In this document: positions 20,693-30,710 of the stretch, piece by piece | How the letters are laid out: each line of letters opens with the position of its first letter | Position numbering within the stretch: position 1 is the first letter of the stretch | Origin: Linanthus parryae | Lineage: Eukaryota; Streptophyta; Magnoliopsida; Ericales; Polemoniaceae | Assembly (NCBI GenBank): GCA_023055425.1 | Contig: JALGPY010000009.1 | Span: 54,250,616-54,314,615 of the forward strand | Direction: 5' to 3' | Length of the DNA stretch: 64,000 nt | Notes under the pieces: model-generated | Databases searched by the model: none | Seen by the model: the letters and a program-made list of their open reading frames with translations, nothing else | What the model was told of the DNA's origin: nothing | Program-made: the position numbers and the translations under genes

Positions 20693-21748
20693 CTATTCTG
20701 GATCATATCCTGATCCTTCTAACAATGATGGATTGCCTATCTTCTCTTCCATGTCCTTCATGTAGTCAATGCAGTCCATTACAAGTTGAGTTTGGACTGT
20801 GAAGTTTCTTGGTAGCAAACCCAATTTCTTTAACTTGCCCTTGACTATGTGTGGAATCTTGAAGTTGTTGTGTCCCTTTGCAATCAGGATCTCTATCATA
20901 ACTAGTTGTAGGTCTAGATAAACATTGTCCACTGTTCCATCTTCTTGCCCTTCATATGCCATCTCTACTGCACTTATGAGATCCTCAGTGGTCTTTGTTT
21001 GCATCTTGCTTTGTAGACTTTGAATTGAGTTGAAGAAGCCTAAGTCAAGAATGTTGCAATCTGGTGACTTTGCTGGTTGGTTAATTAGCTTCATGTTGAA
21101 CCCTTCTGAGTTTGCAGCCGCAATAAAATTGGCATTTTCATTATGCACATGTGGGTTTGCATTGTCCTATTGAATCAGTATGTCCTTTGATAACATGCTT
21201 GGCCAATTAAACTTGATCCCTGGAATGATGTTGTTGACTAGCATGTCATTCATTACCTCTTTAGTCACAGATGCAATAGGTTTGATTTCAATTGTACCTG
21301 CTGGTCTGTTAACTGATGACCTCCTAGCTGCAACCTCTTCCACAAATGGCCACACTCCTATCTTGCCATCCCACACACACACACCATTAATGTCATATAC
21401 AGGCCTCCAAACACAGCACATGAACATTACTTTCCCAACAAAGTGTTTTGATTGGCAATCATCATATGGTACATCCTCTAATGGTAGCAAAATGTAACTG
21501 TCTTTGACATTCTGAATGTAGAACCACTTCTCATCAATGTGTACTATATTGTCCATACTTCTGAAAACTATAACACCATCTTGATTGATATCTAGAGCCT
21601 TTAGACACCATCTAAGTCTTGCTCCTTTGTGTGCATCAGTTAGTGCCGGGTGAACAAATGACTTCCTACTCTTTAGTACACCTCCATGAATCCACCTCCA
21701 TATGGATGTTGCACTAACTCCATAATTTAGTGAAATGGATGATAAAAA
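20693..21748 (-). pseudogene. Mariner-like (plant MLE) transposase, catalytic part, with in-frame stop
   Basis: Read on the minus strand, one frame covers the catalytic domain of a plant mariner-like element. The first catalytic Asp is in VHIDEKWFYI. The second is in DNANPH, immediately after an in-frame TAG at 21,167-21,169. The third is in ILDLGFFNSIQ. There are 39 residues between the second and third Asp, the DD39D spacing typical of plant mariner-like elements. The upstream part (YGVSATSIWRWI, then RLRWCLKAL) is the region between DNA-binding and catalytic domains. In the family the enzyme cuts and pastes elements at TA sites. The stop and the repeat array separating the N-terminus make this copy non-functional. 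Confidence 0.88.
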
Positions 21749-21770
21749 CATTATTGACAAGAAGATTTAA

Positions 21771-23100
21771 GACACTTGTATTTATTTGGATGATAACAAC
21801 AGTTTGTTTACATGCTTTATGCTTGATTAGAACATTTACGACACTTGTGGTGATTTGGATGATAATAACAGTTTGTTTACATGCTTTGATGCATGATTAG
21901 AACATTTACGACACTTGTGGTAATTTGGATGATAATAACAGTTTTTTTACATGCTTTGATGCATGATTAGAACATTTACGACACTTGTGGTGATTTGGAT
22001 GATAATAACAGTTTGTTTACATGCTTTGATGCTTGATTAGAACATTTACGACACTTGTGGTGATTTGGATTATAATAACAGTTTTTTTACATGCTTTGAT
22101 GCATGATTAGAATATTTACGACACTTGTGGTGATTTGGATGATAATAACAGTTTGTTTACATGCTTTGATGCTTGATTAGAACATTTACGACACTTGTGG
22201 TGATTTGGATGATAATAACAGTTTGTTTACATGCTTTGATGCTTGATTAGAACATTTATGACACTTGTGGTGATTTGGATTATAATAACAGTTTGTTTAC
22301 ATGCTTTGATGCATGATTAGAACATTTACGACACTTGTGGTGATTTGGATTATAATAACAGTTTGTTTACATGCTTTGATGCATGATTAGAACATTTACG
22401 ACACTTGTGGTGATTTGGATGATAATAACAGTTTGTTTACATGCTTTGATGCTTGATTAGAAAATTTACGACACTTTGTGGTGATTTGGATGATAATAGC
22501 AGTTTGTTTACATGCTTTGATGCTTGATTAGAACATTTACGACACTTGTGGTGATTTGGATTATAATAACAGTTTGTTTACATGCTTTGATGCATGATTA
22601 GAACATTTACGACACTTGTGGTGATTTGGATGTTAATAACAGTTTGTTTACATGCTTTGATGCATGATTAGAACATTTACGACACTTGTGGTGATTTGGA
22701 TGATAATAACAGTTTGTTTACATGCTTTGATGCATGATCAGAAGATTTACGACACTTGTATTTAGTTGGATGATAAGAACAGTTTGTATACATGCTTTGT
22801 TGAATGATAAGAACATTTGAGACACTTGTATTTATGTGGATGATAAGATCAGTTTGTTTACATGCTTTTATGAATGATTAGAAGACTTACGACACTTGTA
22901 TTTAGTTGGATGATAAGAACAGTTTGTATACATGCTTTGTTGAATGATTAAAACAGTTGCTACACTTGTGTTTCTTTAGATGATAAGAACAGTTTGTTTA
23001 CATGCTTTGATGCATGATTAGAACATTTACGACACTTGTGGTTCTTTGGATGATATGAACAGTTTGTTTACATGCTTTGATGAGTGATAAGAACATTTCC
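21771..23100. repeat. 70-base minisatellite array, about 19 copies, inside the mariner-like element
   Basis: The unit runs GACACTTGTGG, GATTTGGATGATAATAACAG, TTTGTTTACATGCTTTGATG, then GATTAGAACATTTAC. Central copies are nearly identical. Those at the right edge (22,740-23,100) and the first one are diverged, as expected for an array homogenised by unequal exchange. Variants alternate (GATGATAATA versus GATTATAATA; GCATG versus GCTTG), hinting at short higher-order blocks. It lies between the two halves of the transposase coding sequence. Confidence 0.95.
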
Positions 23101-23282
23101 TACACTTGTATTTACTTGTATCATGAGAACAGATAAGAACATTATCTACACTTGGATTAATTAAATGATTTGAACAGATACTACACTTGAATTGGTTGAG
23201 TGTGAGGAGTATGGCATTGATAAAATGCAACTCCACACTCAATGCAATTCTGTGATGAAACTAGTTCTGAGAGTTGCCAAAA

Positions 23283-23712
23283 TTAAACTACAGTGAGGAA
23301 GAGAATTGACATACATGCTGCTTGTCGTATTGTGTGTCTATCTTCCTTGAGAATTTCCATGAATCTGCCAATGTCTAGCGGTGTTTTTGGCACTCCATTA
23401 CCCTTCTGCCTTGATTTACAGTTTATTGATGTTCCATTAGCTGCAGCTTCACGAATTCTTCTCCAAACATTGTAGATAGTCTTCTGGTTCACTTTGAATT
23501 TGATTCTTGCATCTTTGAAGAGACCCCTCTTTGGTTTCATGTCCGACAAGCCTAGAAGAATGAAATCATTGATATCAATTCTCTCATCTTCTGTTAGATG
23601 CTTTTTCCCCATTTCTTGTACTAACTTGTTTGATTTTGCAGGTGGTGTGGAGAAGCAGAATGGAATCTGAAGTTGATGGAGCTGGAGATGAAGCTGGAGA
23701 TGAAGCCGCAAT
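23283..23712 (-). pseudogene. Mariner-like transposase, N-terminal DNA-binding part
   Basis: The minus-strand frame contains MGKKHLTEDERIDINDFILL from an ATG at about 23,612, then FKVNQKTIYNVWRRIREA. This is the N-terminal helix-turn-helix region of plant mariner-like transposases that recognises the terminal repeats. It loses similarity after RQAACMS near 23,310 and stops at 23,283. The catalytic half resumes about 1.5 kb further on (20,693-21,748) past the 70-base array. Upstream, an overlapping frame (23,584-23,835) may hold the true leader. Confidence 0.75.
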
Positions 23713-24053
23713 CTTCTTCTTCTCTATTTCTTGTACTTTTAACTTTTGGACATGTTCTTCATCAAGAACACCATTTGTTGTTGTATGTTGTTTCTGAAAT
23801 TGCTTGTATTTATAAGGACAGTAAAAAAGACCCAAAGAGGGTCTGAAAAAATTGAATTTGTTGTATTTTGTTTACCTCCATTGATTTGGAGGGAACAATT
23901 TAAATTTGGCACCAAGTATTAATCTTCCAGTTCAATTATTGAATTGTTTGGTGAATGTAAGCATTTAGATTGCTTACATCATCCCCAATCAGGGGTATTC
24001 AGGGGTTCTACCCCAGAACTGATGGTTCTCCTTAATTCTTGTGCAAGCCCAAT
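23713..24053. other. 5' flank of the mariner-like element
   Basis: No clear terminal inverted repeat or TA duplication for the mariner-like element was found here. An inverted repeat (ATGTAAGCA at 23,956 against its complement near 23,975) is present but unassigned. Confidence 0.35.
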
Positions 24054-25558
24054 GTGTAAAAGACAAAAACCACCCTTCATTTATGGAGAAAATACATTTT
24101 TCCCCTGATTTATGGGAAAAATACCTTTTGCACCCCTGTCAGTGGATGGAGGGTGGACAGATACCACCCTTCTGTTACAATCCGTTACTGGAAGGGTGCA
24201 AACTGACTTTTTGTGAACATTTTACCCCTACAAATTGTGGACAAATAACACCCTTTTTTCTTTATTATTTGTGTTCATCATGTTTTTGGTGTTCTTGCTT
24301 GGTGTTCTTCTTCACCACCACCAGCAACTCAAGACCAACCCACAACCTACATATATCCTTCTCTATAACAACGCAAGTAACCACCAAATTCCTCCATCAA
24401 TTATCCACCAAACAACCTGCAATTGATCCCATTACTAACCAGTTAATCACCTCACTGAAAATTTCATCTCTTCCCTCCAATTCACCTAAGCCAAGTCCAA
24501 AACTCAACACCAATACACTATAAATCACTGAACCAATTCCCCAACAGTACAAACCTGCTACCACCAATACAAACTTGCTACCACCGAACCCATAACCCCA
24601 ATACATCACTGTCTTCACCAGCCATAAACCAACGCCGAAATTCAGACAACCTGCATACCTAAACTACCACTTCTATTACAATCATACTACCATGCCCAGT
24701 CCAGTTAACCACCTAATATTCCTTCAACCACAACCATAGCAGCCACCATCACCACTGCCTATCACAACACCTACCAACAACAACAAAAAAACCCAGATTT
24801 GACTGAACCCATATCAGAAAACGAATCCCACTTGCCAAAAACAGAAGGGGGGGAGAGAAATACAGGAGATGGGTATGCCCTGGGTTCGGTCAAGAAGAGC
24901 ACAGAGAGGGGAGGAATGGAGACGACAAAAACAAGCTGGCGGTGTCGGGGTTCGGACCTCGTGTGATCTGGCCGGGCTTCCCAGAAGAGCAGAGAGAGAG
25001 AGAAAGAAAACACCCCCAACACCAAAACAAACCCAGAAAAAGAAGAAGAGAGAGAGAGAGTATAGTGGAAACCCTTCATCGGCATTGATACTTGGCTTCG
25101 ATTGCTCCCGGAATGGCCATGGATTCACAGATCTGGAACTCCACGGAGCTTCAAAACCCTCAATTTGAACCCAGAAGTCGAAGGGGAGAGAGAGGGTGCT
25201 GGTCCGTAGCGCGGCGGTGGCGGTGGACGGCGTTTCAGGGCAGCGGCGGTGGTGGACGGCGACGTCAACCTCGACAGAGAGAAAGAGATTAGAGAGAGAG
25301 AGAGAGTGAGGAGGCTGGAGAGAAAGAGAACGGAGGGAGAGGGTGGCTAGGGTTAGGAAATGAGGATAGAAGGGAAGGGAGTGGGCTTTATAGTGAGGTC
25401 ATTTCGTCAATTTTTAGGGGTAATTTTGTCTTTTCACATCTCCGTTAGTGTGGTGTTAGTTGTTAACTATGACAGGGGTGTAAAATGTATTTTGCCCATA
25501 AATCAGGGGGCAAAATGTATTTTCCCCATAAATGGAGGGTGGTTTTTGTCTTTTACCC
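24054..25558. mobile_element. Non-autonomous TIR element, Mutator-like candidate
   Basis: The left 24,054-24,141 and right 25,470-25,558 ends are inverted copies over about 88 bases (TAAAAGACAAAAACCACCC, then CATTTATGG, ACACCCCTGTCA). The 1.3 kb interior has no transposase. Its right half (24,840-25,380) is GC-rich and, read on the minus strand, looks like a promoter or 5' leader: TA-poor, CT microsatellites, CCCTAACCCTAGCC. The left half is AC-rich. TIR length suggests the Mutator superfamily, but no matching 9-base duplication flanks the element, so the class is uncertain. Several frames are open across the GC-rich part and none looks like a known protein. Confidence 0.65.
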
Positions 25559-26291
25559 TAGTTTGATTTGTACTATGATGTTTTATGTACATAGTAAAAG
25601 AAAAACTAAAATGTCAAATCTATAGTAATTTCTATAAATTTTCTAATTTACTTTTAGAGGCGGTCCTTTTATGATAGGTTTTAGTTTTACCACGGACGGA
25701 GCCAGGAAAATGAACACAACATGAAACTATGAAAAGAAACCGAAATCGCGGGGGGCGCTGAGACACAATTCAAAATATATCTCGCGCACTTTTACAGTTT
25801 CTTGTAAGGACACACGGAATAAGTTTATGCAAAATACGAGTCAAATCGTATACTCTCTTAAAATGGATGGGACACGTGTCCACCCATGTCTCGCCTTGAT
25901 TTTTACTACTCCTTCCGTTACAAAAGAACCATTAACTAGACTGTTTAGGACAATCTCGACTTATCTGATTCAATTAACAAAAAAAAACAAGGACTTGTAA
26001 ACCTTAATAAATTGTTACTTCCATTTTGAATCATCTGAAATAAGTAGCACAAAGAAACACCTGTAAAAAACTAACAACATATTACTCCCACTATGAGGTC
26101 ATCAATAATGTTCATCCTTCAAATAGTAAGTAAGATGAAAAATGAACTTATTTGTTACTTTTGATTTCATAAGCTAATTATTTATTATAAAAATCAAGTA
26201 CATTCTTTCCATTTCTCATTTGTCATAAGGCACTAAGATAAAACTTGAAATATCAAATATCTCATCTGTCGTGAGTTGTTTAATATTTTAG
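25559..26291. other. Intergenic, nothing firm
   Basis: Contains ACGGACGGAGCCAGG near 25,693 and TACTCCTTCCGTTAC near 25,910, which resemble ends of plant DNA elements. No partner end or duplication was found. Confidence 0.4.
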
Positions 26292-26660
26292 GTCATGTTT
26301 GGTTTTCCGGACTAGTCGGACTGGACTGTATTGGATTGGACTAGGTCGGATAGGATTGGACTGAATTAGCTGTATTATACTACTATTAATACTGTGTTTG
26401 GTTATGTAAAGTACAAAGTATTATGAATAGTTGTTGGTGTAATTAATGTTCAATTCCAACTATACTGAATAGTCCTATACTGTTAATACTCTCATGGGGA
26501 GGGGATTAAAATAGGGTATTAAACCCATGTTTTTCACTATTTAGTACCGGTAATAAATTTAATACAGAACAAACCAAACAAAATATTAATAATCACAGTA
26601 CTATAATTAGTCCAACACTAGTTAATACCACTAATACAAGAAAACCAAATATGCCATTAT
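26292..26660. mobile_element. MITE-like element, PIF/Harbinger-like ends
   Basis: The left end GGTCATGTTTGGTTTTC and the reverse complement of the right end, GGCATATTTGGTTTTC, form a short imperfect terminal inverted repeat about 370 bases apart. GG(N)CATGTTTGG-type ends fit Tourist-like MITEs. The flanking TTA/ATTA bases are compatible with, but do not prove, a 3-base duplication. Confidence 0.5.
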
Positions 26661-26694
26661 AGTACTAGCCACTAGGTAAATTTAGGTTTGAAAA

Positions 26695-27485
26695 AAAAAA
26701 GCCATAGAAACGGCCACACACCTATTTACGGAGTGCCCGTTCTCTACTGCGATTTGGGATCATTTTCTTGGAGAAATTTTTTCTAATGGTAAAGTCGATA
26801 ACATCACTTTTTTGATTCCTACATTTTTTCTGACATTGTCTCCAGCCAATCGTCAATTGTTTTGTATTATCCTTTGAAAAATATGGAGTTACCGGAATGA
26901 CGGAGTGTTTCAAAATGAGCTGGATTCGAGAAAAGGAGGTATGCGCTTCGATTTCAAGCTACGTGGCGCAGCCCATAGCGCAGCAACCAGCTGCTCGGGA
27001 CAGTGGCCGTAGTAGCATACGATCCTCTCTTCGAGTTGTCGGAGGCCATCGGAAATTGGAATGTGCAAGGTTAATTCTGACGGCGCGTGGATTCCCCACG
27101 ACGATCGAGAAGCAGGCGGGGTAGTTCTTCGCGACCACCAGGGCAATTACTTAGCTGCGGCATCACTGCCGCTCCTAGACGCAACATCAGCTTTGGAGGC
27201 AGAGACCTGGGCTATGAGAGAAGGAATCATGTTGGCGTTAGAGTTGGTAAGCGCAATATCATTGTGGAATCGGACGCCCAAAAACATATTGAATGTCCAA
27301 CAAGGCAAGAAATGAAAATGGTGACACCATTTTGGTTCCATGAAGTTATTAGCTCAGCGTTTCGAGAAGATCTCTTTTATTTTTATCCACCGTTCTACGA
27401 ACACAGTAGCTCATGAGTTAGCAAAGTTTGGTCTCTCCATACCAAACAAATATGTAGGGCTAGGTTCTTACCCACAATGGGCCTC
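26695..27485 (+). pseudogene. LINE 3' remnant: zinc-finger and RNase H-like region, part 1
   Basis: A run of frames matches the C-terminus of plant LINE polyproteins. ATHLFTECPFSTAIWDHFLG is the zf-RVT type finger region. IWSYRNDGVFQNEL is in a shifted frame. KVNSDGAWIPHDD, SALEAETWAMREG, IIVESDAQ and NTVAHELAKFGLS supply the Asp-Glu-Asp positions and the His-containing motif of an RNase H domain. At least three frame breaks and one stop are present. The frame PQWAS is cut at 27,485 by the Athila insertion and continues at 59,478. It is a dead, 5'-truncated LINE that served as the landing site. Confidence 0.75.
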
Positions 27486-27780
27486 TGACAGCTTGAAAAT
27501 GGATTAGTCTGGGAAATCTTTTTACCATTGGTTTTAACCCTGTGAGAGTTGAGTTTGCCCATTTTCAGCTTATTTTCCACCTGATACGAGGCAGAGATTT
27601 ATAGGACATGATTGCAAGATTTTAGTAATTTAATGCATACTTTTGTTTGTTGGATATGATCGCGGGTACATGTTATAATGTGCAGGTAACAGGTGCCGAG
27701 AAATGCATGAGATTGACTTGGATGGGGAGGCAGCGTATCAGGAAAGCTGAGCAGAAAAAGAGCAGAAAAAGTCTAAGTTG

Positions 27781-27931
27781 TGCGTTCAAACGCAGGGCAG
27801 CTGCGTTCAAACGCACGTGTCCGAGAAGCCAGAAGCCAGAAGGAAAAAGTGGTTAAGGCCTGCGTTCAAACGCAGGATGAGTGCGTTCAGACGCACTGCG
27901 TTTGAACGCAGGTGAGTTGCGTTTGAACGCA
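27781..27931. repeat. Array of six TGCGTTCAAACGCA dyads in the 5' LTR
   Basis: Copies at 27,781, 27,802, 27,861, 27,882, 27,897 and 27,918. The last two are in the inverse form TGCGTTTGAACGCA. Each copy is a near-perfect palindrome (TGCGTT then AACGCA). Copies are grouped in close pairs. Confidence 0.95.
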
Positions 27932-28015
27932 CGGAGGGTTTCCAGAAGCTTCCAGGACGGGTCTTTTTTAGGGTAAAACAGGAATTTCGTGCATCAGTTT
28001 TGGAGACTGTGGCAG

Positions 28016-28023
28016 TATAAAAG
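28016..28023 (+). promoter_or_regulatory. LTR TATA box
   Basis: TATAAAAG, 85 bases after the end of the dyad array. The same box is at 58,465-58,472 in the 3' LTR. A transcript would be expected to start about 30 bases downstream, near the AGCACAGAATTAGGG segment. Confidence 0.7.
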
Positions 28024-28227
28024 GAGGTGTCCCAGCACAGAATTAGGGTTACACATACACACTCACACATCTACAATCATCATCACAGCAGCCAGTTTCA
28101 GAGCCGTCAGGATTGGAGCAGAGCAGGATTGGAGCAGTTTTTCAGTATTCAGCCAATAACTTGTTTGATCTTTTCTCTCTTTTATGAAACATTGTTTTTC
28201 AATAATGCAAGCTAGCTAGACCTTTTT

Positions 28228-28250
28228 CCTAGGTTCTTGGTGAACCTAGG
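28228..28250. other. Inverted repeat in the LTR
   Basis: CCTAGGTTC, a short loop and GAACCTAGG form a small stem. It lies downstream of the predicted start, so it would be in the RNA. Function unknown. Confidence 0.6.
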
Positions 28251-28464
28251 GTTTATGAATCCAGCAGACTGGTTTGTTTGATTTTCAGATGTATGGCTAG
28301 TTGAAGTCTTAATACAGGATGGATTGTTTATTATCTTGTCTTTGATTTTATTTACATACATGAATGGCTTGATCACCCAGGAGTGTTATAGACAGGATCT
28401 GGTGCGCGAGAGTGACCAGTGAGAGTTAGGAAGAAAAGACAGGATTTAGTACTCTGCCTTGATG

Positions 28465-28647
28465 GACCGAGAGGTGAAAAGAATCAGGGGACTAGCCCAG
28501 AAGCATTAGACCAACTGCTAGACGTTTAGGGGGAGACCGAGAGGATAACCTGTAACCCTAGCAGACTTAGAACAAACCTGCAGATTTAGGTGGACCGAGA
28601 GGACCCGAAAATCTGCAGGAGAGTGACAGGTGCATGAGACCGAGAGG
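28465..28647. repeat. Four GACCGAGAGG motifs in the LTR
   Basis: Exact ten-base motif at 28,465, 28,535, 28,593 and 28,638, with spacing shrinking from 70 to 45 bases. It is conserved in the 3' LTR. Confidence 0.85.
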
Positions 28648-29034
28648 AGATTGTACTATTGGTATGCTGGCATAAACAAAACCACCGTTTGTTTCTGAAA
28701 TCAAATATACCATGAAAGCTGGAGAGTAACCCTAGGGGATCCTGGGACCTAGATTCTTAGAATTATCGATTTTTACAACTACCACAATTTCTGCAACTTA
28801 CTTACAAGAAAAATAAAATAAGCTTTCTAAATATTATTTTATTTACTGCAATTTAGTGAGTAGAATCACATCCCGACCTTCCTCCTTTTTACGGACTTTG
28901 TGTCTAATTCTAATTCTAATAAGCAAAACTTAAACTGTTCTCGAGGGTTCGACAACCAAAGTCACAATTACATACTCTATATTACTTGATCGTACACTTG
29001 CGAAAAAGCAGATAGGTTTACGCTGTCAAGTTTT

Positions 29035-29052
29035 TGGCGCCGTTGCCGGGGA
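29035..29052 (+). promoter_or_regulatory. Athila primer binding site, tRNA-Asp
   Basis: TGGCGCCGTTGCCGGGGA is complementary to the 3' end of plant tRNA-Asp(GUC), including CCA. It begins six bases after the 5' LTR. Confidence 0.9.
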
Positions 29053-29172
29053 ACGGTTAAAGTTTTGTTAAAAAGACATTAGAATAAGTCTCAAAGTTTT
29101 TTCTTTTCTTTTTACGTTTATTTTCTTTTGACTTACTGCTCTTGAATTCTGATTTTCAGGTTATTCTAGTTT

Positions 29173-30710
29173 ATGTCCAGATTGCCTAGCAAACTGGTAT
29201 CACCACTTGAAGATCTCGAAAAACTTTTCAGAGAGCAAAGTCGCAGACACCGAGCCGCGATGTCTGAGCACGGAGAAGACACAACAACCGAAACAGGAAC
29301 ACCCACAGGACAGCAACAACGCACTCCAGCACATATGGCTCTTTACATTGAAGAGCTGATAGCAGCAGGCTTTGCTGCCAGGAACAATCAGAGGACTTAC
29401 AACAGGTCTGGAAGGGCGTAGTCGAAAACTTTGAAGTCCCGACCGGAGGGCATCAACCAGCTATCGTAGTGCCACCCATTACAGCAGAGCACTTCGATAT
29501 TAAATCATCCACCATTCAGACCGCCCAGACTCATTGTCCTTTCAATGGGAAAGCAGATGAAGATCCAAACGACTTCCTTGGAAAGTTCGAAGACTACTGC
29601 AACAAGATTAAGTATAGAGGATTCGAAGCGGATACGCTAAAGCTGATTTTATTCCCATACTGCTTGTTCGGAACAGCAAAAGACTGGCTGGAAGCAAGAC
29701 CACCGAGGTCTATCACTACCTGGGATGGGTGTGTTACTGATTTTTTGGCAAAATTCTACCCCGCATCCCGTGTTATCAAGCTGCAGAGTGAGATTTTATC
29801 TTTCAAACAGCAGATGGGGGAGACGGTGGTAGACGCATGGGACAGGCTGATGAGACTCGTTAAAAAATGCCCCAATCACGGCTTCGGGGACGCAAAAATT
29901 CTGCAGGTATTCTACCATGCTCTTGACAGGGAGAATGCTGACAGGATTGATAGGGAAGCTGGGGGTAACTATCTATACCATGTGGATAAGGATGGAGCAT
30001 ACGAACTGATGAAACAGTTAGCCAAACAGGATACTCGCCTGTTTGATGACCGCAGGCTCACAGCGATAGCAGAACCAGTGGCTGATGACAGGATTGACAA
30101 TCTCACGAAAGTGGTACAGGACTTAGTTAAAAAGGTGTATACAGAGAAGAAGCCCGTGGCATCAGTAGACGAACCTGACTTTGACGCAGCAATTCTGGAG
30201 CTTCAGACCGAAGATGCCAACTATGTTCAGCCAGCAGTAGGATCCTAGTCGCTACAGACCAGGCTCACGTGACCATCCAGGGTTTCGTTACGGAAACCCC
30301 AATGCAGCAGTCTATGCACCAGGATTCCAGCACAGGCCACAGGCACAACAGACAGCCCCAGCACAGCACGCACCAGCAGCACCACCACAGCTAAATTTGT
30401 CACAGCAACATTTTGAGTCCTATATGGAGAAATTCAATAAGCAGTGGGAAACTAGATTTGCGCAGATGGAGTCATTAATTGCCGATGTAAGCCAAATGAA
30501 GATAGCTATCCGCAACTTGGAGGTACAGAATGGTCAGCTTGCACAGAACCAGGCAGAACGAGCCCCAGGGAATTTACCATCAAATACAGTGAACAATCCA
30601 CGCGCTCAAATCAATGCTATCACAACTCGGAGTGGAATTGCACTGCAGGATCCACCGTATCCCGTCATGCACGTGCAGAAAAGTCAAAGATTATTGAACA
30701 GGAAGTGATT
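29173..30710 (+). pseudogene. Athila gag, frame-broken
   Basis: The ATG at 29,173 opens a frame (29,173-29,421) broken near 29,390. The main body continues in another frame at about 29,425-30,248 and shows a Retrotrans_gag type domain (HCPFNGKADEDPNDFLGKFE, DFLAKFYPASRVIKLQSEI, EIARF-equivalent region). A second break lies near 30,240. The C-terminal part (30,397-30,708) has a coiled coil and ends NPRAQINAITTRSG, typical of the gag-protease junction in Athila elements. No CCHC zinc knuckle is visible. In this family gag forms the particle and binds the RNA. Several indels make the protein non-functional here. Confidence 0.85.

Larger units (their letters stand above)
27486..29028 (+). repeat. 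Athila 5' LTR
   Basis: 1,543 bases. It carries six copies of the 14-base dyad (27,781-27,931), a TATA box at 28,016-28,023, an inverted repeat CCTAGGTTC/GAACCTAGG (28,228-28,250) and four copies of GACCGAGAGG. It is about 200 bases shorter than the 3' LTR because part of the dyad region is missing. Confidence 0.95.

Noticed and set aside
21771..23100. Regular repeats that could be taken for a CRISPR array
   Set aside because: The 70-base units are directly adjacent with no unique spacers, and the context is a plant genome with a mariner-like transposase.
25693..25930. Ends resembling hAT (ACGGACGGAGCCAGG) and Stowaway (CTCCTTCCGTTAC) elements
   Set aside because: No partner terminus or target duplication was found in the neighbourhood.
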